Shown: positions 24,410-36,576 of the stretch, in pieces
Layout: each line of letters begins with the position of its first letter
How positions within the stretch are numbered: the stretch's first letter is position 1
Source of the DNA: Plantago major
Lineage: Eukaryota > Streptophyta > Magnoliopsida > Lamiales > Plantaginaceae
Reading direction: 5' to 3'
DNA: 64,000 nt
Assembly (NCBI GenBank): GCA_026545765.1
Contig: CM048839.1
Span: 6,559,835-6,623,834 of the forward strand
The notes under the pieces: generated by a model
Told to the model about the DNA's origin: nothing
The model's database searches: none
The model's input: the letters and a program-made list of their open reading frames with translations, nothing else
Made by a program: the position numbers and the translations under genes

Positions 24410-25875
24410 ATCGAAATGTTTTCTTTCCGTCTTTTCTCGCTTTCACTTTCAGATCTATATTTTCTTCTTCATCTTAACATTCTGGTCTTTTCCATTTGCA
24501 ATCTGAATAGATTTGTTTTCATCTTTATACGATTTGTTTTCTTCTGGTCTTCTTCAGATATTTATATTTTCTTCTTCTTCTTCATCCTAACCTCTTTTCT
24601 ATTTTAACAGAATGGTAATCTGTTTGATTGCCATATCATTTGTAGGCTCTTCTTCTTCATCGTAATCTCTCTCTTTTTTGTAAAATTGTTATTGTCATTG
24701 ATTGTTATATCCGCAGCTGTGAAGATGTCAAATCGAAATGATGATTTTTATTCGATGATTTCGGATCTGCTATTATATAGCAAATTATTTCAGATCGATG
24801 CTTACATTTATTCAGTTTAATGTGTAATACTGAACCTTTTTTACTTTCAGATCTGGTCGGATGAACTTAGGAAGAACAAATATCAGGAGACATTTGCAAT
24901 CTGATAAGATTTGTTTTCTCCTGGTCTTTTCTCTCTCGGTTTTCATTTCAGATCTCTATTTTTCTTCTTCTTCATCCTAACCTCTTCTCTATTTTAACAG
25001 AATGGTAGTCTGTTTGATTGCCATGCCATTTGTAGGCTCTTCTTCTTCATTGTTATATTCGCATTGTGAAGATGTCAAATCGAAATGTGATGATTTTATT
25101 CGATGATTTCAGATTTGTGCTATTGTATAGCAAATTATTTACTATTTCCGTTTAATATGTTCGTTTCAATCCGGTCGGATTAACTTTGGTTTTTCTCCAA
25201 ATTTAGTATTGATGATTTCAGATCTATGCTAACTGATAGCTAATCTGATTCATTTCAATCCGCTCGGATCAACTATGGTTTTTCTCCAGATTTACAATTG
25301 ATGATTTCAGATCTGTGCTAACTGATAGCTAATCTGATTCATTTTCGTTTCATCTACTTACACGGGTCAGTTTAATATGTGTAATATTAAACCTTTTTAC
25401 TTTCAGATCGGTCGATGAACTTAGGTTTTTATCCTAAGTTAAACGTGATGATTTCAGATCGACATATTATCTGACAAATTATTTACTATTTCAGTTTTAA
25501 TATCGGATGAACTTTGTTTTTTCTCCAAATTTACCTATGATGATATCAGATCTTAGCTAACTGATAGCTAATCTGCTTCATTTTCGTTTCATTTGCTTAC
25601 ATTAAATCCGTAATGTGTAATATTAAACCTTTTGACTTTTAGATCTGGTCGGATGAACTTAGGGTTTTATCCAAATTTACCTATGATGATTTTAGATCTG
25701 TGCTAACTGATAGCAAATTATTTACTATTTCAGTTTAATATGTTCATATCAATCCGGTCGGATGAACTTCGATTTTTCTCCAATTTTACCTATGTAACTA
25801 TCAGATCTGTGCTAACTGATAGCTAATCTGCTGCATTTTCGTTTCATTTTCGTTTCATCTGCTTCATTCTTGTTT
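24410..25875. repeat. Tandem array inside the Helitron, ~90-150 bp units
   Basis: At least eight diverged units. Unit starts marked by 'gatgatttcagatctgtgct' or close forms lie near 24756, 25107, 25210, 25299, 25446, 25540, 25685 and 25797. Other shared words are 'ctaactgatagctaatctg', 'ggtcggatgaactt' and 'cattttcgtttcat'. A longer pyrimidine-rich block is also doubled (24416-24690 and 24900-25060). The array sits between the RPA and Rep-helicase genes and upstream of the latter, where its promoter should be. Confidence 0.8.
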
Positions 25876-27352
25876 CATCTTCTGCGTTCTTTTCGACGAC
25901 CAAAAATAATAGCTAAATGATTGATCTGATTACAAATAGCATTTCGGAGGTTTTCAACATCGCAATACCGCTCAGAAGGTAAGATTCATTTCGTAATGCT
26001 TTACGAATTATATTCATAGAAAATGCTTTACAAATTATATTCATGGATCTTTGAAGACTAATTCTTCCTAATTCTTCTTTTGACATGTAAACACACAACG
26101 TAAATCGAGTTGCTGGTTGCTAAGGGGAAAGGATGCAACTGTTCCATTGAACAGAATATACCATGTAAATTGGATTCATAAACATACTATTACAATATGC
26201 CCCGCTTTTCTTTTAATTATTATCGAAGTGTAGCAGGTATTTTCAGTATAATTGAATAAAATGTATACTAAATCTATGGAACATACCACTGTTAATCAAG
26301 CCAAGACCTTCAACCTTTGATGAACTTTTCTGCACAAAATAGTAAATAAAACAGTTCAATCGATTGTATAGTATAAAAAATGTAAAAATTCATTGAAAAG
26401 AAACTTGAGTTTTATTACCTCAAAGAAATATGAAGAAGGTCAGAATAATGATCTCTGCTTTTTTATAATCCTGTGAAATTTTATATAAGTATAATAATGA
26501 GGTATTTGAACAGATTTCAAACTGTACAAATGTAGTTTATATGTTGATGCTATAAAGGTATGTTTGTTCTATATGCGTTGAAAGATACACATATATGAGT
26601 TAACAATACTTACCCTTAACTACTTAGAAACCTTATCATTTTCAATCTAGGTTATTAAATAAACACGCAAAAGAACACGTACTAAGCAATCTAATTTAGA
26701 CAATATATTCGCTTCAACTTTGTGATCTTACACACTGTATGAATAATACTCAGAAATGCTAAACCACATCGAGCTCGTGTTGAAGAACTAAGAATGAAGA
26801 TCAGGATGGGATTCGTCACTTAATAGGACACTAATATGATTGTAATATAATGTAATTTGTCATAAAAAAGCCTGTAAATTATTAATGTAGATTGTATCAA
26901 AGTGACGAATCCTAATACCTGTTGCTTGGAGCATAAAAGAGGTATATCCGTCAACTAACTCCGTTATTAAATTACTTGTTAAATTTTGATTATGTCTTGA
27001 TGAATGCTACTTTCCTTAGTAAATTGTCTAGGATAACATTGCCGAACTAAAATTATTATAAGTTCAGGCATGGTAAATAAAACATATATAGTAAAAATAG
27101 AAATGTTTATATTAGTTCAGCTAAGATCTATATAAATTATAGTGCAATATAACTGTCCCAATTAGAATAAAATTCTATTCGAAACTAAACTGTCCCAAAA
27201 AAGTTACCGACCATAGAAAATAACAACTTAAGGTTGACATTGTCCTCAAGTCAAGCATAAACAGAAATTATCAAATAAACTCCAAAATGAACTTAAAGAG
27301 AAACTAATAATTCAACATCAAAACGAACTCAAAATGAAACTATTAAAAAATT
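25876..27352. other. Helitron internal spacer, no gene seen
   Basis: AT-rich DNA between the tandem array and the end of the RPA-like gene. No open frame with a recognisable product. It should contain the 3' untranslated region and terminator of the RPA gene. Confidence 0.4.
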
Positions 27353-29649
27353 TCAAAGTTTCTCCTTCTTCATTGGCTTGTTACTGGATTCCTGCTTGTT
27401 CATGAAATTGTCATCCTCATCATCTACGTCTATGCAAACGGATCTTTTCATTGGTGTCAAATTAGAATCTGATGTTTGACTTGTGTCCTGAATAGTTGTG
27501 TCTTCAAGCTTGCCTTTTCCCTTATTAGCATGCAGCATTTCTTTGGAAGCAACTTCCTTTAACATTTTAAAAATGGAACTTAGCATGCATAATAGTGGAT
27601 ATATATATATGCGTATAGAGTTTAAGCATTGAATTTACAAACTTACATTCACAATGACGTTAAGATACTGGCGTATAATATCCTCATCATCTGTTAGTTT
27701 GTCAACACTAAAATCCTTGTAGTTCTTAATGATGTTGTAGTCATATGTCACCCGAACTTTGCATAAAAATTGCCTATCCAACAAATCTTGGAAGTCCATA
27801 GGAAAAGCCTTAGGATCATCGGTGTCCTGTTGCAAAAATAAGAAATACCAATATAATTGCTACATATGAATAGTTATTTTTAAAATTATATAGCATTTTG
27901 TATTGAAAAATACCCTTATCACTTCGTCAAAGACAACCGCTGCAGGTTTACCAATTAGTTTCACCACTCTCTTCAAATAGAACAACAGTGATTTTTTCTC
28001 TATCATTCCCCTCGGCCAAAACCTTCACACGGTACCTGGTTGAGTTTTACAGGTATTAGCCAATCCTAACACAAATCTTGTTGTAAACTTAATAAAATAT
28101 AATCATATAGTACTTTGGGATTATTCTCTTGATAGGTTTGCCACACTTAGCAACTGGACACTGATCACCAACTATTTTTTCCTGAATTGTTCCATTACAC
28201 ATGCTGCAAGTTTCATAATACCACACACCATTATCAATGTCAATGTTCTTGAAGGAAACATAAATAATGTATGTCCCGGGCTGCATTCAAGACAACGCAA
28301 ACATATTAATGTTAGATTTTGATCTAACATTATTTGTGTAAATATATTAGATGGATCTTAAATTAATATTTTTAAAGTAAACCTCTCTGCATTCATTAAC
28401 TTGATCAACGGACTTGTGCTTATCTACATTTAGCCAGTCCTCAGTATTCATTGTCCTTGAATCAGAAGACATGAAGGTTATTGCCCGGATAGGTTGTGAA
28501 TCTCCACCAAGCTTTTTCCTGAAAATATTTTAAAAGCTTAACTAAGGATATAAAACTTTAACATATTAGTTTTCTCAACAAAAAAATCAGGGTTACTTCA
28601 TGTTAAAATCATGGAACTCTGGAATGTCCTCATTAATAAGCATCCTTGTTGCACGGGCAGTGGTACCAACACGAAGTTCATCTGTGATTGGTTATTGGGT
28701 TAAGTAAGGAACATTTCAACAAAATAATAAATGAAGAATTTTAACTTTGAAACATTCTTACTGTAATAAACAGTCTTGTATTGCAAGATGATGACCAATC
28801 CTTCATCTATATTACTGGCATCTGGTATAAGTTCTAGAATCCTGTCAGCATAAGACTCCCAAAGGGACAACTTAATCCTGGTGTTTCTGTAGATAATTGA
28901 AGTACAAAGTATTAGTATTCCTAATTGGAAAACGAAGGTTTGGCTAAACAAAAAGTGTATGATTAAGTTTCGTCACCTTTCGTCGCGCACCTCGACTTCT
29001 AGAACCCTTGCACGGGCCTTGTCTACATATGAGACTTCGCCCCTATTGGTTATTTCACCAATGACATCTGCGAACATAGCAGCATGTGTATTCTCAATTG
29101 GTATGAAATAATTATTGTATAAGACTATGGTATATATGTATAGAAAACACGTACCAACATAGAATGACCCTTCTAGTTTCACCAGATCATCAAATGGCAC
29201 CAGATTAAAGCCATTAGATAGGATACTTAGGTCTGGCCGACATCCAACAACCTTGGTCGTAAAGCTAAAGTGCAACTTAAAGTCATGGTTAACCCTAGCC
29301 TTTTGGAATTTTCCGAGAACGTTGTCTTCCACCTCGAAGTTTGTAATCTTAACAGTGTCTCCCTCTCGAAGCAGCCTTTTGAAATTAGACATCAACCCTC
29401 TTTTGACATAAGCCGGTATTTGACAACCCTAAAATTTGTAGTATTTGCAATGGTTAGAAAATATCTTTCTTCAAAGCATAAGTAGAATAAGAATCTTCAA
29501 AATTAAAATACCTCATTATCTATGAGTATGAGTTCGATGCAAAACGGATTTTTGTTTGTGTCCGTTGGACTCCACATTCTGAGAATCTTCACCAAGATGG
29601 ACCTTTTCTCAGTCTCTTTCTCAATCAACTTAACGGCAATGGAACTCAT
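27353..29649 (-). CDS. RPA1-like single-stranded DNA-binding protein (Helitron)
   Basis: A multi-exon gene with start ATG at 29649 (MSSIAVKLIEKETEKRSILV) and stop at 27353. Replication protein A binds single-stranded DNA; plant Helitrons carry RPA70-like genes, thought to help rolling-circle replication. The first exons give an OB-fold-like region (MSNFKRLLREGDTVKITNFE, then VVGCRPDLSILSNGFNLVPF near 29210). A central part has 'DVIGEITNRGEVSYV' near 29050 and 'LSLWESYADRIL' near 28850. A C-terminal replication-factor-A zinc ribbon (WYYETCSMCNG, then CPVAKCGKP) lies near 28140-28220. The tail is acidic/basic and low in complexity, with a KPMKKEKL end. Exon ends show GT-AG borders and I saw no stop inside the exons read, so the gene appears open, in contrast to the broken Rep-helicase downstream. 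Exact exon joins in the middle were not all resolved. Confidence 0.8.
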
Positions 29650-29699
29650 TATTGCAGTCGCAGTGGTGTAAATTTAAATCGGATGAAAGTTGTGTTGTA

Positions 29700-30736
29700 G
29701 TTATTAGTAATGGCGATACAACTTATATAGGGTTCATAGATGGTCTTGTAATGGTATGTTTCTATTCACTCAATATAGGGTTATGAAATCTTTTTTTTTT
29801 TTTTGACAAAAATCCGAGATTTGCAGAATCTCGAATTTAAAGTATCTCTATGTGTTTGGGAGATACTTGAATTTAGAAAATTTATGAAAATATACCCGAG
29901 ACCAAAAATAGAGAAATTTAAACTTGTTGGGTGGTATGTAAGCATTAATTACTACTTAAAATTGAAGATTCAAAAAATCTCGAAATTAATTGTTTCGGTA
30001 TTAATTATAGTATATTCGAGTTTTAAATTTAATTAGTCAAATTTAGAGTATCTATTATATTTGGGTAGTTAGTATATTCTCTAAAACTCAACGATTTCTT
30101 TCCGTTTGCTTGAGATATATTGACACTACTTCAATTGACACAACTTCAACTGCATATCTTGCCATAGATGCCGAATTTTATTGACACTACTTCAAAAGTT
30201 GCAGTATTTTATAAGTTTACACGATTTTTATTCTTATTTAGATATAGTAAATTTTTAATTATATTAAGGGAATCTAGGAATCGAATAACTATAAATTCCG
30301 ACTCTTACTTGGGCAGTTATTAGTTGAGATAACTAAAAATTCTTTATTATAGTCGAATGGCGAACTATCGGTTCAAATTTGACATCTATTCGCTCAACAC
30401 TCCATCGACTATATAGTTTAAGAGTGATTATTTATTGTAATTGTCGTTCTAAAGTAAATTTCCCATTTTAAAACATGCCCGATTTGATAGTTAAATTTAA
30501 TTGAATACAAAGAAATTTGAATCTTCAAACGAAACAGTATTACTAATGAATGCCAAAAGTTTAAATATTACACTTATTAAACTGAGTAAATGTAACAAAC
30601 ATAAAAATAACCGAACGAAAATTAAGCTACTAATAAATTCAAAATGTTTAATTTTAAAGACATTAATCCGAATGAATTTGACAATCATGAAAACTACCGA
30701 ACATAAGTAAAATTGATCCAACTGAATCACTTCTTC
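29700..30736. other. AT-rich spacer upstream of the RPA gene
   Basis: Holds a T15 tract near 29788-29802 and no convincing gene. It should contain the RPA gene promoter. Whether the Helitron ends in this spacer is unknown. Confidence 0.35.
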
Positions 30737-31533
30737 CTACTCCTTTGGAATGTCGCACTGGAGCTGCATTGATACATACTTGAAATCTGCGATACACCAC
30801 TTGCAACGCCTTAAATTGCCAAAAGCATATATTCGATTCCTGTTGTAGCTCTTATGTTCGTGTACCATGGGGTTGCAAAACTTCTTCGTTATAACATTTC
30901 CAGTTTCTTTCAAATTCATGCTCTTGATACGCATGCGATGAAAACCTCATGTAAGTGGTATATGCAAATCCCCGTAAACCAACTTTCATAGCTGCCAATT
31001 CTTCAACTCCTTCATTTCTTTTAAGATCACTTTCATTCAATAACTTTAGAAAAGCTATTGTGAATCTGGCTTCTGGATGTTCAAGTTTCAATGACAAATA
31101 AAGATGATCAAAAGCCTCGGAAACCTTCTTCTCAACAAAGAATTTTTCCTTCAATAGTAACACAATGAAGTCAGATTATGTTTGTATTGAAACGTATACT
31201 CTCAAATCATTAATTAAACAGTATACCAATGCCTTTCTGTGTATAGCTTCTGGATTCCCTGCAGCATACAACGAATTTAGCATTTTCTCGGGCATCATCC
31301 AATCTCCTCCGATTGGTAGCTGCCGCAAAACATTTGGATCCATTCCTACCACGAAAAAAATTGTGCAACTGCATGGAAACTCAAAATTAATAACTTGTAA
31401 TAAGATTAATCACAATATCCTATCCGGTAGTTCCTAACCTCATTCGAAGATGGGCCCAATCTTCGGTTGATTCCTGAGAGACTTTGGCAAAAATAATAGA
31501 TAGCATTTCGTGAGGTAGTTGCACAATGTTCAT
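30737..31533 (-). pseudogene. F-box-like protein gene (At2g35280-like), copy B
   Basis: Start at 31533 gives MNIVQLPHEMLSIIFAKVSQ, a short F-box with its Leu-Pro start. A further exon near 31200-31340 carries 'LNSLYAAGNPEAIHRKAL', the repeat-like block found after the F-box in plant At2g35280/At1g67623-type proteins. The C-terminal part (30737-31163) has 'EHPEARFTIAFLKLL', 'EELAAMKVGLRGFAY' and a last block CKWCIADFKYVSMQLQCDIP with a CxxC pair. F-box proteins are substrate receptors of SCF ubiquitin ligases, but these lack any known target domain. One frame change near 30860-30900 separates the C-terminal blocks, so the copy is probably damaged. Confidence 0.55.
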
Positions 31534-32014
31534 CTTCGTTTTTGGCACTCCGAAGTGCAAGAAAGATGTTTATTTTATAGCATAGTGAACAGACCGATGT
31601 AGATGGTAATAGAATAATTAAAATATCCTGATGTATACTGAGTATACTGCAAGTGAGGAAAATTTCGAAGTTATTGAACACGTCGTAATTTAGGGAATAA
31701 AATCGTTTAAATTTAGCTAGAAATTCGTGGTCCTGTTTGTAGTGTAAGTAGAGTATGTTCTGAAAATTAAGTGGTTGTTAAAGGAGCCTAATTTGGTAAT
31801 AGAAACTTCAAGAAATTCGTGACTCAATTTATAGCATACTCTAATTAAGTATACTAATTAGGTACTATTAATATGATAAGTCGATATTCTGAAGAATATT
31901 ATAATTATCGGAGAGGACAATAATAGTATAATTTAAAAAACATTCAATATAAACCATCAAGGAACTTCCTACATAATGTTTAATAATATTAATAATAATC
32001 ATAAAAAAAGTACC

Positions 32015-32870
32015 CTAAAGAACCCGATTACTAATATACAACATATCGTCAAAGTAATCTTGATCAAATAAGCACATGACTTCAAATTCGGCCATGCAAT
32101 CTGGGCATCTTATTCGCTTGAAGTACTTGAACTGTTTGGGTGGGTGTTTAGCGCATAGTGGCGTATGAGTGACCTTGTGCCAGGGGAAATAATTATTCAA
32201 GTTGAACAATTTGTTGCATAACCTCATGCGGCAACCTTCGATATATGTCAAACCCCCTTGAGACTTGCGTAGATTAAAAAGGTCAGATTTCGCTTGTTGA
32301 CGCGTGTTGCTGTTCAAATCAAACAGCCTTAGCAATATTGATATATATCTGCACGGGTGTTTAAGGAAAGAATTTTGACGATAGTTACATTCTTGTGTTA
32401 GGATTCTTGTGCTCGAAATAGTCTGTCTGAACAATTTAATGCGACATAAGTTAGTTATAACAATTTAAGGATTAAGAAAAAATAATCTTTTATTTTAATG
32501 CATATCCAAAAAAAATTACCAGTAGCATGCGGTAGAAAATCTCTGGGTTATCTGCATTGTGACACTTGGTTAGAAATTTGGTCTCATAGGATGTCGGCGT
32601 TCTTGTTGATATCCTTGGTATAGCATCAAAGTTCACCTTAGAGTAAAATTCCGGAAATTTACTTATTGTTGAGAATTTCTTGTTGCTGCGTATCATAATA
32701 ACATATGGTGGTTTTAATTTGAATCTTAAGAAAGAATTCGAAAATTTGATTATGTGAAATTATAGTACTTACCATCGAATCACGGAGAAATAATCACCAA
32801 CACTGCTGATTGCCACGAAGAACATTATCAACATTTGAATATCATCGCTTAGGTCATTGAAAGTTGTCAT
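32015..32870 (-). CDS. F-box-like protein gene (At2g35280-like), copy A
   Basis: Start at 32870 gives MTTFNDLSDDIQMLIMFFVA, the F-box, followed by a GTAAGT donor. The next exon (about 32510-32676) reads NKKFSTISKFPEFYSKVNFD and 'KCHNADNPEIFYRMLL', matching the block after the F-box in copy B. The last exon (32015 to about 32430) has 'IEGCRMRLCNKLF' and 'FKRIRCPDCMAEFEVMCLFD'. Both copies end with a CxxC-containing block of similar layout, so they are old tandem paralogues on one strand. I saw no stop within the three exons, but the splice joins are inferred. They lie just upstream of the Helitron RPA gene and could be captured genes or host genes next to the Helitron. Confidence 0.5.
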
Positions 32871-32993
32871 TATTATATCCCTCGATTGAATAATTCGGAC
32901 TAATGTGACAGTAATCAGAATTCGTGTGTCAATAAATAACGAAGTGTGGCTTTGTTTTTCGGAAATATAATATTTGATTTTAATATTTCCCAT

Positions 32994-33851
32994 CTATACA
33001 ACATAACAGTATAGAAAAGACCATTGTAAAGACGATCTTTCTAGGGTAAAAATATATACAAAGTCGGCTGAATCTTTAAACTGATTTTAATTATTTAGTT
33101 TGCGTAAAACGTAGTAATCAAATCCAAGACGTGTTGCATAACAAAATTCCAGTAATGATCCGGTCAAGTGTTGCATAATAGAATTATGATATTGGATTGT
33201 AATGTTGTTTTGTAATCATTGCAGGCAAAGGGAATTGGAGCAGGATTATGTATCTATGAATTCTGCCTGATGTATTTTTGGCCGTGTTTTAGGGTTTGAT
33301 AATGGAACTCGGGATGGAAATCTGTTTGAAATCTTTTGACCTTGTTTTAGCCGAAATATGTGGGGAAAACGTGACTAAATGTATCAACGTTGTGTATCAA
33401 TGATTTCTTTCCTTATGTGTATTTTCTTTGATGCATTTAGAAAAAAAAAATCAAAATTGTTATTAATTACCACATTCATTCTTGGCTTCAGTCCTATACA
33501 AAATGGATGGAATAGAAACTGTGATTTTAATAATATATAGATTGGATGACACGATGTGCTTAGAGGAGAGGAGTAATGATTGTGACCTGCAAAATTACCA
33601 CAATTAGTAACGTGCATATAATTAATACTCCAAACTTTTTTATCTTTGCTCGTCCCATGTAACTTCACAAAATACTAAAAAGACGAAACTATTCCATATC
33701 AAATAAATAATAAAATTTCTTACATTTACATATAAATTACATATTTTGTAGCAAATTACATAATTTACAAGTAAAAGTACATTATATCTTTATATTTTAC
33801 AATTTATTTTTAATTTCCACTAAATCTATGAGTTAAATCGTGTCAGATTCA
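32994..33851. other. Intergenic DNA, no gene seen
   Basis: AT-rich sequence without supportable features. The 5' end of the large Helitron could lie here, but no diagnostic TC-terminus was found. Confidence 0.35.
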
Positions 33852-33941
33852 TTGTATGGAAAACAATCATTGTAGATCTTTTAATGGGAGATGATAACAA
33901 GAGGGAGTAAAAATCTGTTATCCGGCCAATTGGCCGTTATT
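33852..33941 (+). pseudogene. Inverted copy of the CYP74 5' end
   Basis: About 70 bp from 'ttgtatggaaaacaa' to 'aaaaatctgttatc' match the minus strand of 17406-17337 with one single-base insertion and no other difference seen. The matched part covers about 38 bp of 5' leader, the start codon and the first eleven codons (MITRGSKNLLS). Beyond it a 10-bp insertion makes the palindrome cggccaattggccg (33923-33936), and a weaker match to 'gccgttat' continues. It is a gene-start fragment only and cannot encode a P450. Confidence 0.85.
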
Positions 33942-34099
33942 TTAATCGTGATATAACACATCCCACAAGAAGAGTGGTAGTACTAGGCTGCTAGCTTATA
34001 AAACGTGGAAAGAAAAAAAAAAAAAAAGAATGATTTGTTTGATAGATTCATCTTGTATCTCCATCCATCCATACATCGATCCATATATATTATGTAAAG

Positions 34100-34740
34100 C
34101 ACAATGAGTTAAACCTCACCAGATTCATTCAGTCTTATGTGAAATTAGTTACATTTTAGCCAGTATATATTTCAATGTTATTTTTGGTATGTTGTCTACA
34201 TATATAGTTTTTATTAAATCTCATATAACTTTATCTACTAAAAATATCCGAAAAATATTTTGAACATATATTTGAATTCGTCGTGACAAGACGAATCCAT
34301 AGACACCAATTTTGAATAGTATTATTTCAAGAAATTATTTTATTCATTAAAATAAAATATAAATTTATTAAATAAGATAAAATGAATTAATGGAAATTTA
34401 AAAATAGTGTATTTATTAAATAAATTCAATCTACGTGAAATTTTGTGGAATTAGTTGCATTTTCAACCAGTATATCTTCCACTATTTAGTTTTGATCATG
34501 ATATGTTGGCTGCATATATAATTTTTATTAAATCTAATATAAATTCATTCTACAAAACTCCGAAAAATATTGTGAACATATATTTGAATTCACAGTAACA
34601 AGACGAATCTATGGACACCAATCTAGATTATTATTATTAATTAAATAAATTATTTTATTCACTAAAATAAAATATATACTATTAAAGAAGATAAAATGAA
34701 ATAATAGAATTTAAAAAATAAAGAATTTATTAAATATTTA
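34100..34740 (+). repeat. Diverged tandem duplication, ~310 bp unit
   Basis: The segment from about 34137 is repeated from about 34447. Shared words are 'gaacatatatttgaattc', 'caagacgaatc', 'tatggacaccaat' or close form, and 'aattattttattca'. Related words ('ccagattcattca', 'gagttaaa') also occur near 33830 and 35770, so this is part of a wider repeat cluster. Confidence 0.7.
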
Positions 34741-34799
34741 ATACTCCACCCATCTATTTAACAAGAAATTAAAAGATATTTAGATTTTCAATTATAAAT

Positions 34800-35431
34800 T
34801 TTGATTCTACAGTTGAGCAAAGTCCGAATAGGGGGGCGAGAATTTTGTTCCATGATGTTTTGCTAGGTTAAATGTGAGGCTAATGGTTTAGTGCTCAAAT
34901 TATCAGTTGGGTGTTCTTATATAATATAACTATAACGTGAGCGTGTCATTGTGACATCTAATTACAAATAATAATAAAAGTATATGAAGGTAATTGCAAT
35001 CGTTGTTTCAGATAACGAATTGTCTTTTTTAGTTCAATTAAGATTTTGGATAGTGCGAATTGATCTGTTCCAATTTGATTAAAGAAAATGGAGAAGAAAT
35101 ATTGGTTATCATTTTTTTTTCTTTAATGATGAATTAATTTTGTTGGGTGTTCGATTAGGGTTTGGAATTTATTGTAGATGACATATTGAGATTTTTTAAT
35201 GATGAATTGATTCCGTTGGGGTTGATTTACGGCTTGAAATTTAATTAGAGAAGTCAAATTGAGTTATTTTAATGATGAATTGATTTTGTTGGAGTTGCGT
35301 TAGGGCTTAGAATTAGAATGAATAAAACATATTGGTTTTTTGTAATTAAAGTCTAATTTACATGCGTATCACAAATCGGTTCAATTTAACTTAAATTAAG
35401 TACTCAATTGCACAACTCTAATAGTTGTGAA

Positions 35432-35472
<41 letters not shown>

Positions 35473-36540
35473 GTAACACACTACGTGTGTTAAGGGTTTT
35501 TATATAAACCAATGAATCTGTGATTGAAAAAAAAGAGAAATATTGAAAAATAATAAATAAAAGGGATAAACTTACGTCAATGGGATTCGAACCCTGCACC
35601 TTCTACTGAAACAATGACACATGCATGTACGTACCAGATTCAGATTGAATTAGTAAGATCAACGGATGAGATTTAAATTGAATTACAAATTTAGTGAAAC
35701 TTTTTGAATTATTATATATAATAATACTACTTTGAATATACTGTAATGTATAAAGTTGATGGGCTAAATCCACCAGATTCATTCAAATTCCAGCCATCCT
35801 ACGTGAAATGTTGATACGGTTGAGTAGAGTCTGAATAGGGGGACGTATTAGTGTTGTTGCTAGGGATCATGAGGGGAATGTTATTGCTTGGTGATTTTTT
35901 TTTATGTATTATGGTTATTGAAAAATGCAGAAGGTTGGCCAGCCAAATTAAGAACAAAATTTGTTCGAGATTTTAAGTGGCAACATGTAGTAATTGAAAG
36001 GGATTGATATTTGGTGATTAGATCTCTTAAATCGACAAATTTTAGCTTTGCCCCTTTATTTCACTTTTCAAAGAAATTCAGGTATTCGATGGAGAATTTT
36101 TGCCAAGTTAAACGTGAGGGTAACGTTTTAGCACATATATTATGAGTGTTCTTATGATGATGTTGGTTTGGTATATTTGTATTATCCACACCAAGATCGT
36201 TTTAGCATATATTGTTATAGTGGTATATATGTTACTAGACATGTTTTTTCCAGTTCCAGGATATAGAAGAGATACACATGAGCTAATTGGTGGTGTGTTG
36301 ATCTTACATGTCTATCAATAACATTTTACACGTGAAGACTTTCAAGTTCCTTTTCTTTATGTCTAAGATTCGATCGGTAGGATGAGGTATAAGGCTTCTC
36401 TTCTCTACGGTCTTTGTCCAGAAGGACTGGTTCTATCCAACCCGAATTCAACCCCGTGCGAAATAATGATGTTCAGGTCCGGTCTAGCATATACTCGAAC
36501 CCGTTCCACACCTTTGTTACAAGACCCGAGCGCAACATTT
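34800..36540. repeat. Cluster of diverged repeats, no gene
   Basis: Segments near 34806, 35815 and 36100 share 'gttgagcaaagtccgaatag'-like and 'aagttaaacgtgaggg'-like words. An (AT)n microsatellite lies at 35436-35471. No coding region seen. Confidence 0.45.
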
Positions 36541-36576
36541 TATGATTAAGTTAGTAAAAAATACATTTTTCTCCTG

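Larger units (their letters stand above)
17937..29700 (-). mobile_element. Large Helitron with Rep-helicase and RPA gene
   Basis: On the minus strand the 3' terminus reads CCGTGGCATCGCCACGG (7-bp stem, 3-base loop), then GTTAGTACTAG, then a host T. This is the textbook Helitron 3' end (hairpin, short spacer, CTRR, insertion before T), placing the end at 17937. The element carries, on one strand, a Rep-helicase gene (18182-24118) and an RPA1-like gene (27353-29649), the gene pair known from plant autonomous Helitrons. The 5' end could not be located: no TC-terminus like that of the Helitron at 3340 was found, so the right border is only a minimum and may lie beyond the F-box genes near 33000. 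The Rep-helicase is broken, so the copy looks non-autonomous now. Confidence 0.8.

Noticed and set aside
33963-33986. Another Helitron 3' end (gtagtactag after a weak ccac/gtgg stem)
   Set aside because: The stem is only 4 bp and the spacing is poor; too weak to call.
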